The position numbers were made by a program, and so were the translations under genes. Below are positions 7,998 through 16,213 of a stretch of 64,000 nucleotides of DNA, piece by piece. This stretch comes from a virus, in IMG/VR virus record IMGVR_UViG_3300027759_003534, positions 62,001 through 126,000 of that record, one strand, 5' to 3'. Under the pieces are notes generated by a model, which was given only the letters and a program-made list of their open reading frames with translations, searched no databases and was not told where the DNA came from. How positions within the stretch are numbered: position 1 is the first letter of the stretch; every line of letters starts with the position of its first letter.

Positions 7998-8648
7998 TTA
8001 TTTTCCTTCGATCTTGAGACTACGGATCAAACGAACTACTTCGTCTTTGACGTATCTCTGTGCTTTGCCGCTCTTGGCCGGGTCTTTGAACATATCCAAC
8101 AATCTTTGACCGCCTTTGTGATTCAAAAGGCCTTCATAAATTGCTGTGGGATATGCATTTGGAGCACTCGGCTGAGCAACTACATCTACAGTGACTATTT
8201 CAAAGTCACTGACATGTCCATTAGCGTCGTTTACATTACCCGATCCACGACTGCTAACACCTAGTTTAACACCCGAAGTCAACATGGTCTTAACCAGTTC
8301 TCCCATGGGTGTAGGTAGTATCTTTAGTGTGCCCATTCCAGCAGGGCCATCCATCCACATTTTTTCAATCATGTGACTGACACGATCCAAATTGATTTTT
8401 AAATCATCTGGGTGATCAACTTCGCCTAAAACTGAATGACCAGTTTTGATTTGTTCGTTGATGGTGTCTACTGCATTGGCTATTTCACTTACAGGATATA
8501 CTCGCTCGTTTGCGTTTCTAACGCCGCCCTCAATGCAGATACCTTTCAACTTCATGGTTTTCTGACCAGAGCCATCCATGGCTTCCTCAAGCAAGACTTC
8601 CGCCTGTGCTTGAGTGAAGCTTAGATGTTCTTGTAGATATCGAGCCAT
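7998..8648 (-). CDS. 21: Prohead maturation protease gp21
   Basis: A 216-residue serine protease of the phage prohead protease (U9/S-type, herpes assemblin-like) fold. The catalytic His lies in GEVDHPDD (about residue 78) and the Ser in KLGVSSRGSG (about residue 134). It cuts the scaffold and the N-terminus of the capsid protein during head maturation. Length is close to T4 gp21 (212). It is packed tightly between the acidic core gene and gp22 in the same operon. Confidence 0.93.
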   Translation of the reverse strand: MARYLQEHLSFTQAQAEVLLEEAMDGSGQKTMKLKGICIEGGVRNANERVYPVSEIANAVDTINEQIKTGHSVLGEVDHPDDLKINLDRVSHMIEKMWMDGPAGMGTLKILPTPMGELVKTMLTSGVKLGVSSRGSGNVNDANGHVSDFEIVTVDVVAQPSAPNAYPTAIYEGLLNHKGGQRLLDMFKDPAKSGKAQRYVKDEVVRLIRSLKIEGK

Positions 8649-8656
8649 ATCTGTAA

Positions 8657-9514
8657 TTAAGCCTTAGGAAATGGAGTTTTCGTATTCACACCACTGGCTT
8701 GTGTTGTAACCGGCTTTGGAGCTGCTGACATTTGTTTGTTGCCAGTAGCTGGAGAGTTTTGTACTTTACCAATTAACTCGCCGGTCTTAGGAGCAGGACG
8801 GCCTTGCGCTGTGTCACCGGTCATTTTTACAGGACTAGCTACAGCACCCTTAGCGCCACTGTTGTTGGCGTTTGTGCTTTTGGTGTTGGTACCAGCTGGC
8901 TCTGAAGTTACAGGAGCAGGAGCTTTGGCTAGGTTAATAGCTTCCATCATGCCCATTTCTTCATCACTGAATTCAGCTGTGTCTGTGTCATCCATTTCTA
9001 AAGCGTCGCCGCCGTCAATGTCAGATACACTATCGCCACCTTCACCGCCCATTAGGCTCTCAAATTCAGCCATGAGTTCGTCAAGTTTGTCTTCTAAATC
9101 AACCACGCGGTCTTCAATATCAGCACCGTCGTCATGATCTTTTTCCATGTCATGTGTGAGATCTTCGCCGTCTTCTTCAGCAGCGTCGTCAAATTCAACG
9201 TCAGACTCTTCGTCTTCTTGCATGCCTTGTTCCTCAGCTTCTACGTCGTCAATCAAGTCGTCACTAGCGTCGCCGCCCATGTCTTCGTGCATTTCGTCGT
9301 ATTCAATGTCTTTGGCAACTTTTTTGCCAGCTTTTTCAGCATGGTCGTCGCGGTCAGCGTCAGACTCTTCGTCCAACTCTTCTACTTCTTCGTCCATTAA
9401 ATTTTCATAAATTTCACGGGATTTTTCTACCACGATGTCGTGGAAAAGCTCTTTAGCTTTGGCTTCTTCATCATTGATCACGTATTCGATCAATTGTTCA
9501 AATTTCGATGTCAT
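8657..9514 (-). CDS. Acidic prohead core protein (gp67/gp68 position)
   Basis: A 285-residue protein with two parts. Residues 1-170 are extremely acidic, with runs of Asp and Glu, and are predicted helical; residues 180-285 are a low-complexity Ala, Pro, Thr, Lys tail ending TKTPFPKA. It lies where T4 has the small core genes 67 and 68, between portal and protease, so it is probably an internal scaffold or core protein that gp21 degrades. The strong acidity suits an internal protein that shapes the core. It has its own late promoter and an AAGGAG ribosome site. Confidence 0.7.
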   Translation of the reverse strand: MTSKFEQLIEYVINDEEAKAKELFHDIVVEKSREIYENLMDEEVEELDEESDADRDDHAEKAGKKVAKDIEYDEMHEDMGGDASDDLIDDVEAEEQGMQEDEESDVEFDDAAEEDGEDLTHDMEKDHDDGADIEDRVVDLEDKLDELMAEFESLMGGEGGDSVSDIDGGDALEMDDTDTAEFSDEEMGMMEAINLAKAPAPVTSEPAGTNTKSTNANNSGAKGAVASPVKMTGDTAQGRPAPKTGELIGKVQNSPATGNKQMSAAPKPVTTQASGVNTKTPFPKA

Positions 9515-9543
9515 AATTTCTCCTTAAGGTATGGCTCGTGAAG

Positions 9544-9551
9544 TATTTACT
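9544..9551 (-). promoter_or_regulatory. Late promoter (AGTAAATA) for the head operon 9514-5672
   Basis: The minus strand reads AGTAAATACTTC, 29 nt before the ATG at 9514, with AAGGAG between. No further late box was found ahead of gp21, gp22 or gp23, so this site may drive the capsid gene too. Confidence 0.6.
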
Positions 9552-9616
9552 ACAGAGCAGTAATACTAGTGTATTATGTGGAGAAAACTGGGTGTTTTTG
9601 ACTGCAAATGTTACAA

Positions 9617-9838
9617 TTACATTGCAGGTGCGGCTGGCGCAGGTGCATACTGCTTTTTGACTTTTTTAAGTTTTTCTTTGAATTCCCAACTTCTAACATC
9701 TTGCATTTGACGCAGTTTGTTTAGCTGGCGCAGAGTTAGTCGTGTTTTACGTAAATTATTCAGTTGAGGTTGGCTGTTATCTTGACTCAAGTCTTGATAT
9801 GCTTCAGGTTCTCGAGAATAAATTTCGTTTAAGATCAT
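9617..9838 (-). CDS. Small basic head protein downstream of portal
   Basis: A 73-residue protein from ATG at 9838: MILNEIYSREPEAYQDLSQD, then LRKTRLTLRQLNKLRQM and a C-terminal KKVKKQYAPAPAAPAM. Similar small proteins with the L-R-K-T-R-L-T-L and K-x-Q-Y-A-P phrases lie next to the portal in many T4-like marine phages, at the gp67 place. A longer frame to 9925 overlaps the portal gene and is rejected. TAAATA ends 4 nt before this ATG, with no Shine-Dalgarno. It is probably a core or scaffold component. Confidence 0.75.
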   Translation of the reverse strand: MILNEIYSREPEAYQDLSQDNSQPQLNNLRKTRLTLRQLNKLRQMQDVRSWEFKEKLKKVKKQYAPAPAAPAM

Positions 9839-9842
9839 GCTG

Positions 9843-9850
9843 TATTTATT
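9843..9850 (-). promoter_or_regulatory. Late promoter (AATAAATA) abutting 9617-9838
   Basis: The minus strand reads AATAAATACAGCATG; the gap to the start codon is 4 nt. The box overlaps the portal stop codon. Confidence 0.5.
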
Positions 9851-11678
9851 AAATTGATGGAATTGGGGGGGCGCCTGCTGGGGCAGCAGTTCCAGGAGCG
9901 GTGGTTGGGGCACCGGGCATGCCACCTTCGGGTGCTTCGGCTCCTGCTTCGCCGCCGGCTAGTTCTTCTCCGGTGGCAATGTCACTTTCCAATCCGGCGG
10001 GTGTAATACCGATTGAGCGTAGATCTTGCCCTTGTGTGGTGGTTAATTCTGGTTCGTCGCGCTCTTCAGCCCAAAGTGTTTCGTTTTCCACAATCTCTTC
10101 TTCGGTCAAGCCCAGGTAGCGTTTCATCATAAATCGCTTGCTCATGTAGGGCATTTGCTCCAGCTGTGTAAATGATGCAATACGGCTGGTATCCAGCTCG
10201 CTTTGACGATAGCTGGCAAAATTTTGTGGCTCGCACAGGCTGACTGAGAACAGTCCTGCGTCAATATTAAAGCCTCTCCAGCGCAGGAACATCTTGAATT
10301 CATCATCTAATTTTTGCATGATTAGCCGTTGTAGGCGCATGCAATACTGGTTAAAGCGGTATTCTTGGATTAGTGCTGTGCCTACTTTGCCGTCATTCAT
10401 GGCACGGTCTGAATCGTCTGGACCTGTGGGCAAATAACTGCTTGGAACACGCAGACCGCGGGCCATTTTGTTGTTGAAGTATTTTAAATCGTCAATTTCG
10501 CCTAGGTTTGAGCCGCCCGGTAGGGTAGTAACATCTGACCCACGACCTTCAGCGGTAACTGGAAAAAAGAAGTCTTCGTTGATGCTGAGTGGGTTATAAC
10601 TAGCATCCATCATGTTGGCGCCACCACCGGTATTAGTAGGAATACGCCGCTGATGCATTTCGTTTTTGACACGTTCTACAAACTGCATGGCCATATGACT
10701 GGGCATGTTGCCCACGTCAATTTTGAATATTCTGCGCTCTGGAGCACGTTGTACACGATAGATCAGCACTGAATCTTCTAACAATTCTTTTTGTTTGTAA
10801 ACTTTAAATATATTTTCTAGGATACTTTGTCCAAATGGCCAGAAAAAATCAAGCCCTTCGTTCAGTCCAATATGCACTACGTGACGTGCATCAATACAGG
10901 TTTCATTCATGGCCTGCGTAAATCTGCTGTTGCCAACCCCACCGTTGCCGGTGCCGCCACCTGCACCACCACCGCCTGGTGAAGTATAGTTGTTGGTAGT
11001 GCTACCACCGCCCATGGCACGGCTTACATAATAGTCTGATGTGGTTTTTTGAGCTACACTCATGTTTTGGAAGTTGGGATTGATGTCACGAATAATGTAC
11101 TGCTCAGGACGTTTGCCTTCGCTTTCGTTTACAATAACACGGGCCACTTTGACCATGTCTACCCACATCATTTCAAAGGTTTCTGGGTCACGCACAAACA
11201 CCTGATCACCGTACTTGATGGTGTTGCGGAACAGTTTAAAAATTCGTTGATCCAGCTTGTTTAATTTGGTCCACTGCTGTAGTTGCTTTTTGATAATTTC
11301 CACTTCGTGATCTGTGGGCTTGTCTGTAAAATTGATATCAAACGGTGTTTTGTTGTCGTCGTTGATCTGTGTTGAAAACTCAGCAATGATGTCTAAACAG
11401 GCATTAACTTCACTGTCCATGTCCATGTTTTCGTATTGATTATAGCGTTCAATACGGTTGGGATGTCCAGAATATACTTCGGGTAATCTGCTGGCATAGT
11501 TGCGGAAGGCAAAGTCATTGGGTGTGCCACCGGCGCCGTATCCGTCGCCTGTTTGTCTAGGATAGCCGTCAAGTCCAAATTGATTTTGCCCTGATATTGG
11601 ACTGAGTTGGCCACCAGCACTGGCCACTTTGAAATACTTTTTCCAACCGCGTTTACGGTTATTATCGTTATCTGCCAT
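9849..11678 (-). CDS. 20: Portal vertex protein gp20
   Basis: A 609-residue protein forming the dodecameric portal through which DNA enters the head. Diagnostic stretches include YENMDMDSEVNACLDIIAEF (about 80-100), IYRVQRAPERRIFKIDVGNM (about 310), and a middle segment with DLKYFNNKMARGLRVPSSYL (about 395). It is longer than T4 gp20 (524) because of a Gly/Thr/Asn-rich insert near residues 220-250 and an Ala/Pro/Gly-rich C-terminus. The late box ends 7 nt before the ATG and no Shine-Dalgarno is seen. Confidence 0.93.
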   Translation of the reverse strand: MADNDNNRKRGWKKYFKVASAGGQLSPISGQNQFGLDGYPRQTGDGYGAGGTPNDFAFRNYASRLPEVYSGHPNRIERYNQYENMDMDSEVNACLDIIAEFSTQINDDNKTPFDINFTDKPTDHEVEIIKKQLQQWTKLNKLDQRIFKLFRNTIKYGDQVFVRDPETFEMMWVDMVKVARVIVNESEGKRPEQYIIRDINPNFQNMSVAQKTTSDYYVSRAMGGGSTTNNYTSPGGGGAGGGTGNGGVGNSRFTQAMNETCIDARHVVHIGLNEGLDFFWPFGQSILENIFKVYKQKELLEDSVLIYRVQRAPERRIFKIDVGNMPSHMAMQFVERVKNEMHQRRIPTNTGGGANMMDASYNPLSINEDFFFPVTAEGRGSDVTTLPGGSNLGEIDDLKYFNNKMARGLRVPSSYLPTGPDDSDRAMNDGKVGTALIQEYRFNQYCMRLQRLIMQKLDDEFKMFLRWRGFNIDAGLFSVSLCEPQNFASYRQSELDTSRIASFTQLEQMPYMSKRFMMKRYLGLTEEEIVENETLWAEERDEPELTTTQGQDLRSIGITPAGLESDIATGEELAGGEAGAEAPEGGMPGAPTTAPGTAAPAGAPPIPSI

Positions 11679-11685
11679 AGTGTTA

Positions 11686-11693
11686 TATTTATC
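11686..11693 (-). promoter_or_regulatory. Late promoter (GATAAATA) abutting the portal gene
   Basis: The minus strand reads CGATAAATATAACACTATG; the gap from TAAATA to the ATG is 7 nt. The sequence after the box (TAAATATAACA) is shared with the tape measure promoter at 13945. Confidence 0.55.
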
Positions 11694-11698
11694 GTGAC

Positions 11699-13918
11699 CT
11701 AGCTGGCGTACTGCATTATTTTTGTACTGACGTCTAATTGATTTTTCATTACCGAAACCATTTCCTCTAGTTTTTCTAGTTGGGCGGCCATAAGACCTGT
11801 GCTCTCGCCACTGCCCAAGCCCATGCTTTGGGCTGCTGGACTGTTTAGCGGAACAATTGCTTCGGTACCGTGCATGGTTAAATTGGGACGATATCCGCCT
11901 GTTGGTCCACTTAATATAGCACCATTGGCTGCAGATACTTCTGCGTGAATATGTCCACCAGTACCGCCAGGACTTAGAGTAGCATATTCATCCTGAGCAT
12001 ATGATGCACCCATTTGCTGTAACATGCTAACAATACTAGCACCTTCTTCTCTAGATGGAGTTTTTCCTAAAGCAAAATCTAATGCCAGTCCCTTAACATG
12101 GTTACTTCCACCTTTTTTATCTTGATGGTATTGATCATTGAAACCAGAAAAATATGCAAACCCTGGAACACTTGCTTGAATTTGTTGGGCTAACTCAATT
12201 AGGTTTGTGCTAATCCCGCTGTCTCCGGCTTGAACATCACCTTTTTTAATTTTAAGGCCCATGCTTGCTAAATCGGCCTGGGTAGTTGGTACTACGGGTG
12301 CGGTTGCGCCGCCAGCTCCGCTAGCACCACGTTTAGGTGGTACTACACCAGGTCGACCTTGTTTTTCTAAATATTCCGATTCGTTATCAACCCGTTGTCC
12401 TTGTAGGAAATTTTTACCAGTGGTACTTACTACCCCCACTGCTTTTTCTAAACCGCGGGCAAGACTACTTTGGAATTTTTCCCCTGTGGTCATTTGTTTC
12501 CAGTTAGCTGCGTCTTGCTCTTCGGTATCTACATCTTGGCGGCCCATTTCTTTGTTAACCCATTTGATCATGTCTAACATAGTGTCAGTCATTTTTTTGG
12601 TAGCATAAGCGGCCTGTGGCATCAGTTTGATTGCCATCTTGCTAAATTCAATATTCATTTTTTCAAGATTTTGCTGGGCCTCAACCGTGGCCTTTGTTAG
12701 ATCGTCTGTTTTCTTAACTTGTGTAGCTTGTGTTGTTGCAGCTTTTTCGTAGGCACCTTCATTTTTGGCATTGATTGCATCCATCACACCGGCGGCTTTT
12801 AAATACACACCCGGAGCATCGCCTACTTGTCCTGCTGTTTCTAACTGTGCTTTACTATGGCGCTCCATAGCACCAACCAATTCATTCTGTGCTTGATCTT
12901 GATCAATCATGCCAGCTTTAAGTCGTGCCATAATGTCGCTTGCAGCACCACCAGTACTGCCCAGCAGTTTAATCGATGCATCTGTATCAGCTACGCCTGA
13001 TGATAGATCTCTGACTCCCTGTCCCATTTCTGCGTCAAACGACGACATGCGAGTTTGCAAGGTCATCATTGCTTTGGCGCCGCGAATTCGATCTTCGTCG
13101 CCACTTCGCATTGCTAATTCATAGTTGGCGCGGAATTTGCTTTCGCTTAAGGCAGCATCTTGTTGTTTTTGAATTGCGTCTCTGCTGAGACCGGTTACTT
13201 TGCTCAACAAGTCTAATTCCATTGCATACTGTTTAGATCCAGCAGTTAGCTGGTCTGTAGACATAGACTGTGCTTTGCCTAGTCTTGTTTGTTGTGTTAC
13301 AAAAGCAGCAGTTGTGGAAGAAATATCTTCGGCACTCATGCCTATCTTACGTAAGTCAGTATCTTGTTTTTGTGTTAGATTGCCAACTATTTGGCTGAAC
13401 TCTTCTGCGCCGTCGCCGGCTGTGCCGCTAAAACGTGCTAATGCTACAGAGTTTTGAGTAACAACTTTTTGAAATTGTTGTAAATTTAAACCAGCGGTAG
13501 TAAACTGACGAGATAAGCCTGTCATGCCGTCGGCAACAAGAGCTCCTGTTGCTGACATGGCGTTGAATGTTTTGGCTGTTGCGTCCAGTTGGTTAACTAC
13601 TAGTTTAGCGCCTTCAGCAACTGCCTTGGTTGCTGCTGACAGGGCTTCGCCAAATACCGGAACTGTTTTTGCCAAACCGCTAACAGCATTTGCAGCTACG
13701 TCAACTACTGTGTTCATGCTGCTAAGGCTAGTGTTTCCCTTAGTAATTTCGTTAACAAACCCACCCATGCCTTTGGCTATGTCAAGCGGTAGTCCTTTAG
13801 CTGTTTTCTTAAATGCATCAAGCCCTACAGTAGCATCTTTAGTAGCCGCAGTGATTCCTTGCATTGCATTGCGGTAGTCTTCTGCCATCTGCTGTAGTTC
13901 TTGATTTTCTAAAGCCAT
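11699..13918 (-). CDS. Tail tape measure protein with C-terminal M15-type peptidase domain
   Basis: A 739-residue protein. Residues 1-450 are long helices with Ala- and Thr-rich hydrophobic stretches, as in tape measure proteins. Residues 570-665 carry an M15 (VanY/D-Ala-D-Ala carboxypeptidase-like) signature: FSGFNDQYH, then SNHVKGLALDFALG (His and Asp, about 606) and GGHIHAEV (HxH, about 652), the usual zinc ligands. A tail-end phrase MHGTEAIVPLNSP is typical of tape measure C-termini. It would set tail length and cut peptidoglycan during DNA entry. It is divergent from the gp26-like gene, with a late promoter 26 nt upstream. T4 has gp29 in this role without such a peptidase. Confidence 0.8.
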   Translation of the reverse strand: MALENQELQQMAEDYRNAMQGITAATKDATVGLDAFKKTAKGLPLDIAKGMGGFVNEITKGNTSLSSMNTVVDVAANAVSGLAKTVPVFGEALSAATKAVAEGAKLVVNQLDATAKTFNAMSATGALVADGMTGLSRQFTTAGLNLQQFQKVVTQNSVALARFSGTAGDGAEEFSQIVGNLTQKQDTDLRKIGMSAEDISSTTAAFVTQQTRLGKAQSMSTDQLTAGSKQYAMELDLLSKVTGLSRDAIQKQQDAALSESKFRANYELAMRSGDEDRIRGAKAMMTLQTRMSSFDAEMGQGVRDLSSGVADTDASIKLLGSTGGAASDIMARLKAGMIDQDQAQNELVGAMERHSKAQLETAGQVGDAPGVYLKAAGVMDAINAKNEGAYEKAATTQATQVKKTDDLTKATVEAQQNLEKMNIEFSKMAIKLMPQAAYATKKMTDTMLDMIKWVNKEMGRQDVDTEEQDAANWKQMTTGEKFQSSLARGLEKAVGVVSTTGKNFLQGQRVDNESEYLEKQGRPGVVPPKRGASGAGGATAPVVPTTQADLASMGLKIKKGDVQAGDSGISTNLIELAQQIQASVPGFAYFSGFNDQYHQDKKGGSNHVKGLALDFALGKTPSREEGASIVSMLQQMGASYAQDEYATLSPGGTGGHIHAEVSAANGAILSGPTGGYRPNLTMHGTEAIVPLNSPAAQSMGLGSGESTGLMAAQLEKLEEMVSVMKNQLDVSTKIMQYAS

Positions 13919-13944
13919 ACGTTTTTATCCAATAAGTAATGTTA

Positions 13945-13952
13945 TATTTATG
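13945..13952 (-). promoter_or_regulatory. Late promoter (CATAAATA) for the tape measure gene
   Basis: The minus strand reads CATAAATATAACATTAC, 26 nt before the ATG at 13918. Confidence 0.6.
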
Positions 13953-13962
13953 GTGGACAAAA

Positions 13963-14805
13963 ATGACCCAAACTAACAACCCTTTACGTCGATATTTTCG
14001 ACAACCAGTGATTCATGTGCGTTTGCCCAGTGGCGGAAAATACTACCCCGCAGGCGCACTGGAACTGCCTCCCAACGGCGAAATACCAATTTTGCCAATG
14101 ACTGCTATTGACGAAATTACTAGTAGAACACCCGATGCATTGTTTAACGGGTCAGCTGTTATAGATATCATTGGAAGTTGTGTGCCGGCCGTTCGAGATC
14201 CGTGGCAAATGCCCATGGTTGACTTTAATACCTTGCTGGTGTCTGTACGATTGGCCAGCTACGGGCACGAAATGGAAATCGGTAGTACCTGCCCAAAATG
14301 CGGCCATATTCATGCACTAACTATAGACTTGCGAACTGTGCTTGATAATCTTGGCAGTCCCAATTACGACGAGTCTGTTAGCGCTGGCGATTTGACAGTG
14401 TACTTTACACCGTTAACCTATCGTCAGGTCAATGCCGTTAGCAGGACCAACTTTGAAGATCAAAAACTTGTACAGGCTGTGAATAGTGCTGAATTATCTG
14501 AAGAAGAAAAGTTGATAAAATTGGGCGACGCTTTTAGAAAAATAACCGAACTTACTATTCAATCAATAGCCGAGTCAATTGCAGTAATTAAAACCGCAGA
14601 TGCTATGGTCACCGATAAACCTAGCATATTAGAGTTTTTGCAAAATTGCCCAAAGCATGTATTTGATCAAATACGCGATCATACTGTTAAACTTCGAGAA
14701 GCAACTGATCTAACTCCAGTTAGTGTGACCTGTGAGGAATGTTCCGAACCATACAAACAGTCGTTTACACTAGATATGTCTAATTTTTTCGGGAACGCCT
14801 CCTAG
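13963..14805 (+). CDS. 26: gp26-like tail/baseplate-hub protein (zero-frame product)
   Basis: A 280-residue protein from ATG 13963 (an in-frame ATG at 13939 lies in the divergent promoter and is rejected). It starts with VIHVRLPSGGKYYPAGAL, a stretch conserved in the T4 gp26 family (T4 baseplate family), and holds two CxxC pairs, CPKCGH (about residue 111) and CEECSE (about 261), that could bind one zinc. Near its end it crosses a T TTT TTC heptamer and stops soon after as FFGNAS. The continuation in the -1 frame is annotated separately. The neighbouring tape measure gene suggests a role in tail or hub assembly, perhaps as a tape measure chaperone. Confidence 0.8.
   Translation: MTQTNNPLRRYFRQPVIHVRLPSGGKYYPAGALELPPNGEIPILPMTAIDEITSRTPDALFNGSAVIDIIGSCVPAVRDPWQMPMVDFNTLLVSVRLASYGHEMEIGSTCPKCGHIHALTIDLRTVLDNLGSPNYDESVSAGDLTVYFTPLTYRQVNAVSRTNFEDQKLVQAVNSAELSEEEKLIKLGDAFRKITELTIQSIAESIAVIKTADAMVTDKPSILEFLQNCPKHVFDQIRDHTVKLREATDLTPVSVTCEECSEPYKQSFTLDMSNFFGNAS
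14784..14790 (+). other. Probable -1 ribosomal frameshift site (T TTT TTC)
   Basis: The zero frame reads AAT TTT TTC GGG. The heptamer T TTT TTC fits the X XXY YYZ slippery rule: both tRNAs can re-pair one base back. The -1 frame then runs open as RERLLVLDSDSISNMVDAME into the gp51-like segment. The zero frame stops 15 bases after the heptamer (TAG at 14803). Confidence 0.75.
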
Positions 14806-15020
14806 TACTAGACTCTGATAGCATCTCCAACATGGTTGATGCTATGGAAAAAGAAACACGCGACATTCGGCTTGATGTTTTAAAATTGTGTTGGTATATG
14901 AGAGGCGGTGTAACATATGAAGAAGCCATGCAGATGAGTCAGCAAGAGCGTGGCATTATCAACGATATTGTCAAAGACAATTACGAAACAACTAAGAAAT
15001 CCGGAATGCCGCACTTTTAA
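14790..15020 (+). CDS. 51: gp51-like C-terminal extension reached by -1 frameshift
   Basis: In the -1 frame the sequence is open from 14790 to the stop at 15018-15020 and gives 76 residues: RERLLVLDSD, then ETRDIRLDVLKLCWYMRGGV and IVKDNYETTKKSGMPHF. The C-terminal part resembles the short gp51 (hub assembly) proteins of T4-like marine phages, which share W-Y-M-R-G-G-V and E-T-T-K-K-S-G. The only ATG candidates (14832, 14844) have no ribosome site, which favours synthesis as a fusion with the gp26-like protein (352 residues in all). Confidence 0.7.
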   Translation, partial: RERLLVLDSDSISNMVDAMEKETRDIRLDVLKLCWYMRGGVTYEEAMQMSQQERGIINDIVKDNYETTKKSGMPHF

Positions 15021-15529
15021 TGTTAAAATTAGACACAGTACAATACGAAATAGAACGCTGGATAGAAACGTTTGTAGAGGTTCCGCACCCAGCCCTAGGA
15101 GGCTGGGCTCCGTGTCCGTATGCTAGAAAAGCCAGACTAGACAGAGACTTCGAGGTTAGACTAGGGTTAGCACCCCTGCACGACTTGATTAAAATTAGTA
15201 AAAACGGATTGGGCGGCAAGAGTGTTGTTGTCATTGTCTACGATCCTAAACATTTTACATATGAGTCTTTTAGTAAGGATTTAGAAACTGCCAATAAAGA
15301 ATTTTTATTACCAAATAATTTATTGGTTTTAGAGGATCACCCGGGTGATCCAGAAATTGTCAACGGTGTTAGTATGAATCAAGGAACCTACGCACTAGCA
15401 TTAGTGCAGAGTCTCAGCGACTTAAATGAAAAAGCCCAACTTGTTGCCAAGAAGGGCTTTTATGACACATGGCCAGAAGAGTACTTAACCGCCTTGTTTA
15501 GACATCGTAAAGATCCGCGACAGATTTAA
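15020..15529 (+). CDS. Conserved hypothetical protein
   Basis: A 169-residue protein coupled to the previous gene by TAATG overlap. The N-terminus has a notable WIETFVEVPHPALGGWAPCP followed by YARKARLDRDF. The rest alternates short strands and helices (VVVIVYDPKHFTYESF, LLVLEDHPGDPE). The PCPYA-R phrase and its conserved Trp residues suggest a ligand-binding protein, but I do not recognise the family. It converges on, and overlaps by 32 bases, the next gene. Confidence 0.7.
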   Translation: MLKLDTVQYEIERWIETFVEVPHPALGGWAPCPYARKARLDRDFEVRLGLAPLHDLIKISKNGLGGKSVVVIVYDPKHFTYESFSKDLETANKEFLLPNNLLVLEDHPGDPEIVNGVSMNQGTYALALVQSLSDLNEKAQLVAKKGFYDTWPEEYLTALFRHRKDPRQI

Positions 15530-16175
15530 TCTTGCTGTCGCGTCGACATAGTTGGCGATATTGTTCTGCATTAGCTGTCCACTCTACTCCGTCCCACCAC
15601 TCAAATCCTTGTATGTCGGCCTTGTACAAACTGCTGCGCTCGTATCCGGGTCCTAGATAAACAAATTCATACCCGGCTTGTTTAGCCCAGGCAATTTCGT
15701 GTTCTAAACTGCAACTGCCCAATCTGCTAGAAGGTACGCTATAGTCCCATACAAACAATGCTGTTTCGATTGACCTCGGCGTGTAGTGTCTGAGTTTGGC
15801 CCAAGCTACCATTTCGTTGCTATCGTTGTAGTAGGCCATAAACTGATCAAACGGCAAGTGCTCGCCTACTTCAAAATATTTTTTAAACTTTTTGTAGTAG
15901 CAATAGGCAGTATAGATATGATCCATTTCTGCCACGGGCAGGGGTTTGCTCATTATATGTGCTGATTGGATTAATGCATAGTTGGTGTCGGTAGTACGCA
16001 CACGACAGCTACGGCTTTGATACCAGTGTGCCTGGCCTCGATCTACTGTGAGTAGGAATCCCATGGCCAGTGCTGTATCGTATTCCTCTGGAGAAACATC
16101 AACTAGACTGCACCCAAAGTGAAAACATTCGCCTTGTTCCTGGTGACCAAAATTATGACTGAACTGAATTTTCAT
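15498..16175 (-). CDS. GNAT-fold / arginyl-tRNA-protein transferase-like protein
   Basis: A 225-residue protein from ATG 16175 (a longer frame to 16199 has a poorer start). The C-terminal half reads like the GNAT core of ATE-type aminoacyl-tRNA-protein transferases: MAYYNDSNEMVAWAKLR, SIETALFVWDYSVPSSRLG, HEIAWAKQAGYEFVYLGPGY and YKADIQGFEWWDG, with the last two close to the family's L-G-Y-x-I ... Y-K and P-x-E-x-L-x-x-x-x-W stretches. The N-terminal cysteine-rich zinc domain of true ATE enzymes is not evident, though CSLVDVSPEEYDTALAMGF resembles its end. It might attach an amino acid or acyl group to a protein; specificity is unknown. Confidence 0.55.
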   Translation of the reverse strand: MKIQFSHNFGHQEQGECFHFGCSLVDVSPEEYDTALAMGFLLTVDRGQAHWYQSRSCRVRTTDTNYALIQSAHIMSKPLPVAEMDHIYTAYCYYKKFKKYFEVGEHLPFDQFMAYYNDSNEMVAWAKLRHYTPRSIETALFVWDYSVPSSRLGSCSLEHEIAWAKQAGYEFVYLGPGYERSSLYKADIQGFEWWDGVEWTANAEQYRQLCRRDSKIKSVADLYDV

Positions 16176-16213
16176 ATAATTATGTATGTACTTTACCACT
16201 CAAGGAAAAAATA

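Noticed and set aside
8736-9410. Long plus-strand open frames opposite the acidic core gene
   Set aside because: They mirror GAA/GAC-rich codons of the minus-strand acidic protein and are low-complexity Ser/Phe/Val strings without ribosome sites.
9839-9925. N-terminal extension of the small gene 9617-9838
   Set aside because: It would overlap the end of the portal gene, it is Pro/Gln-rich noise, and a late box stands right before the internal ATG.
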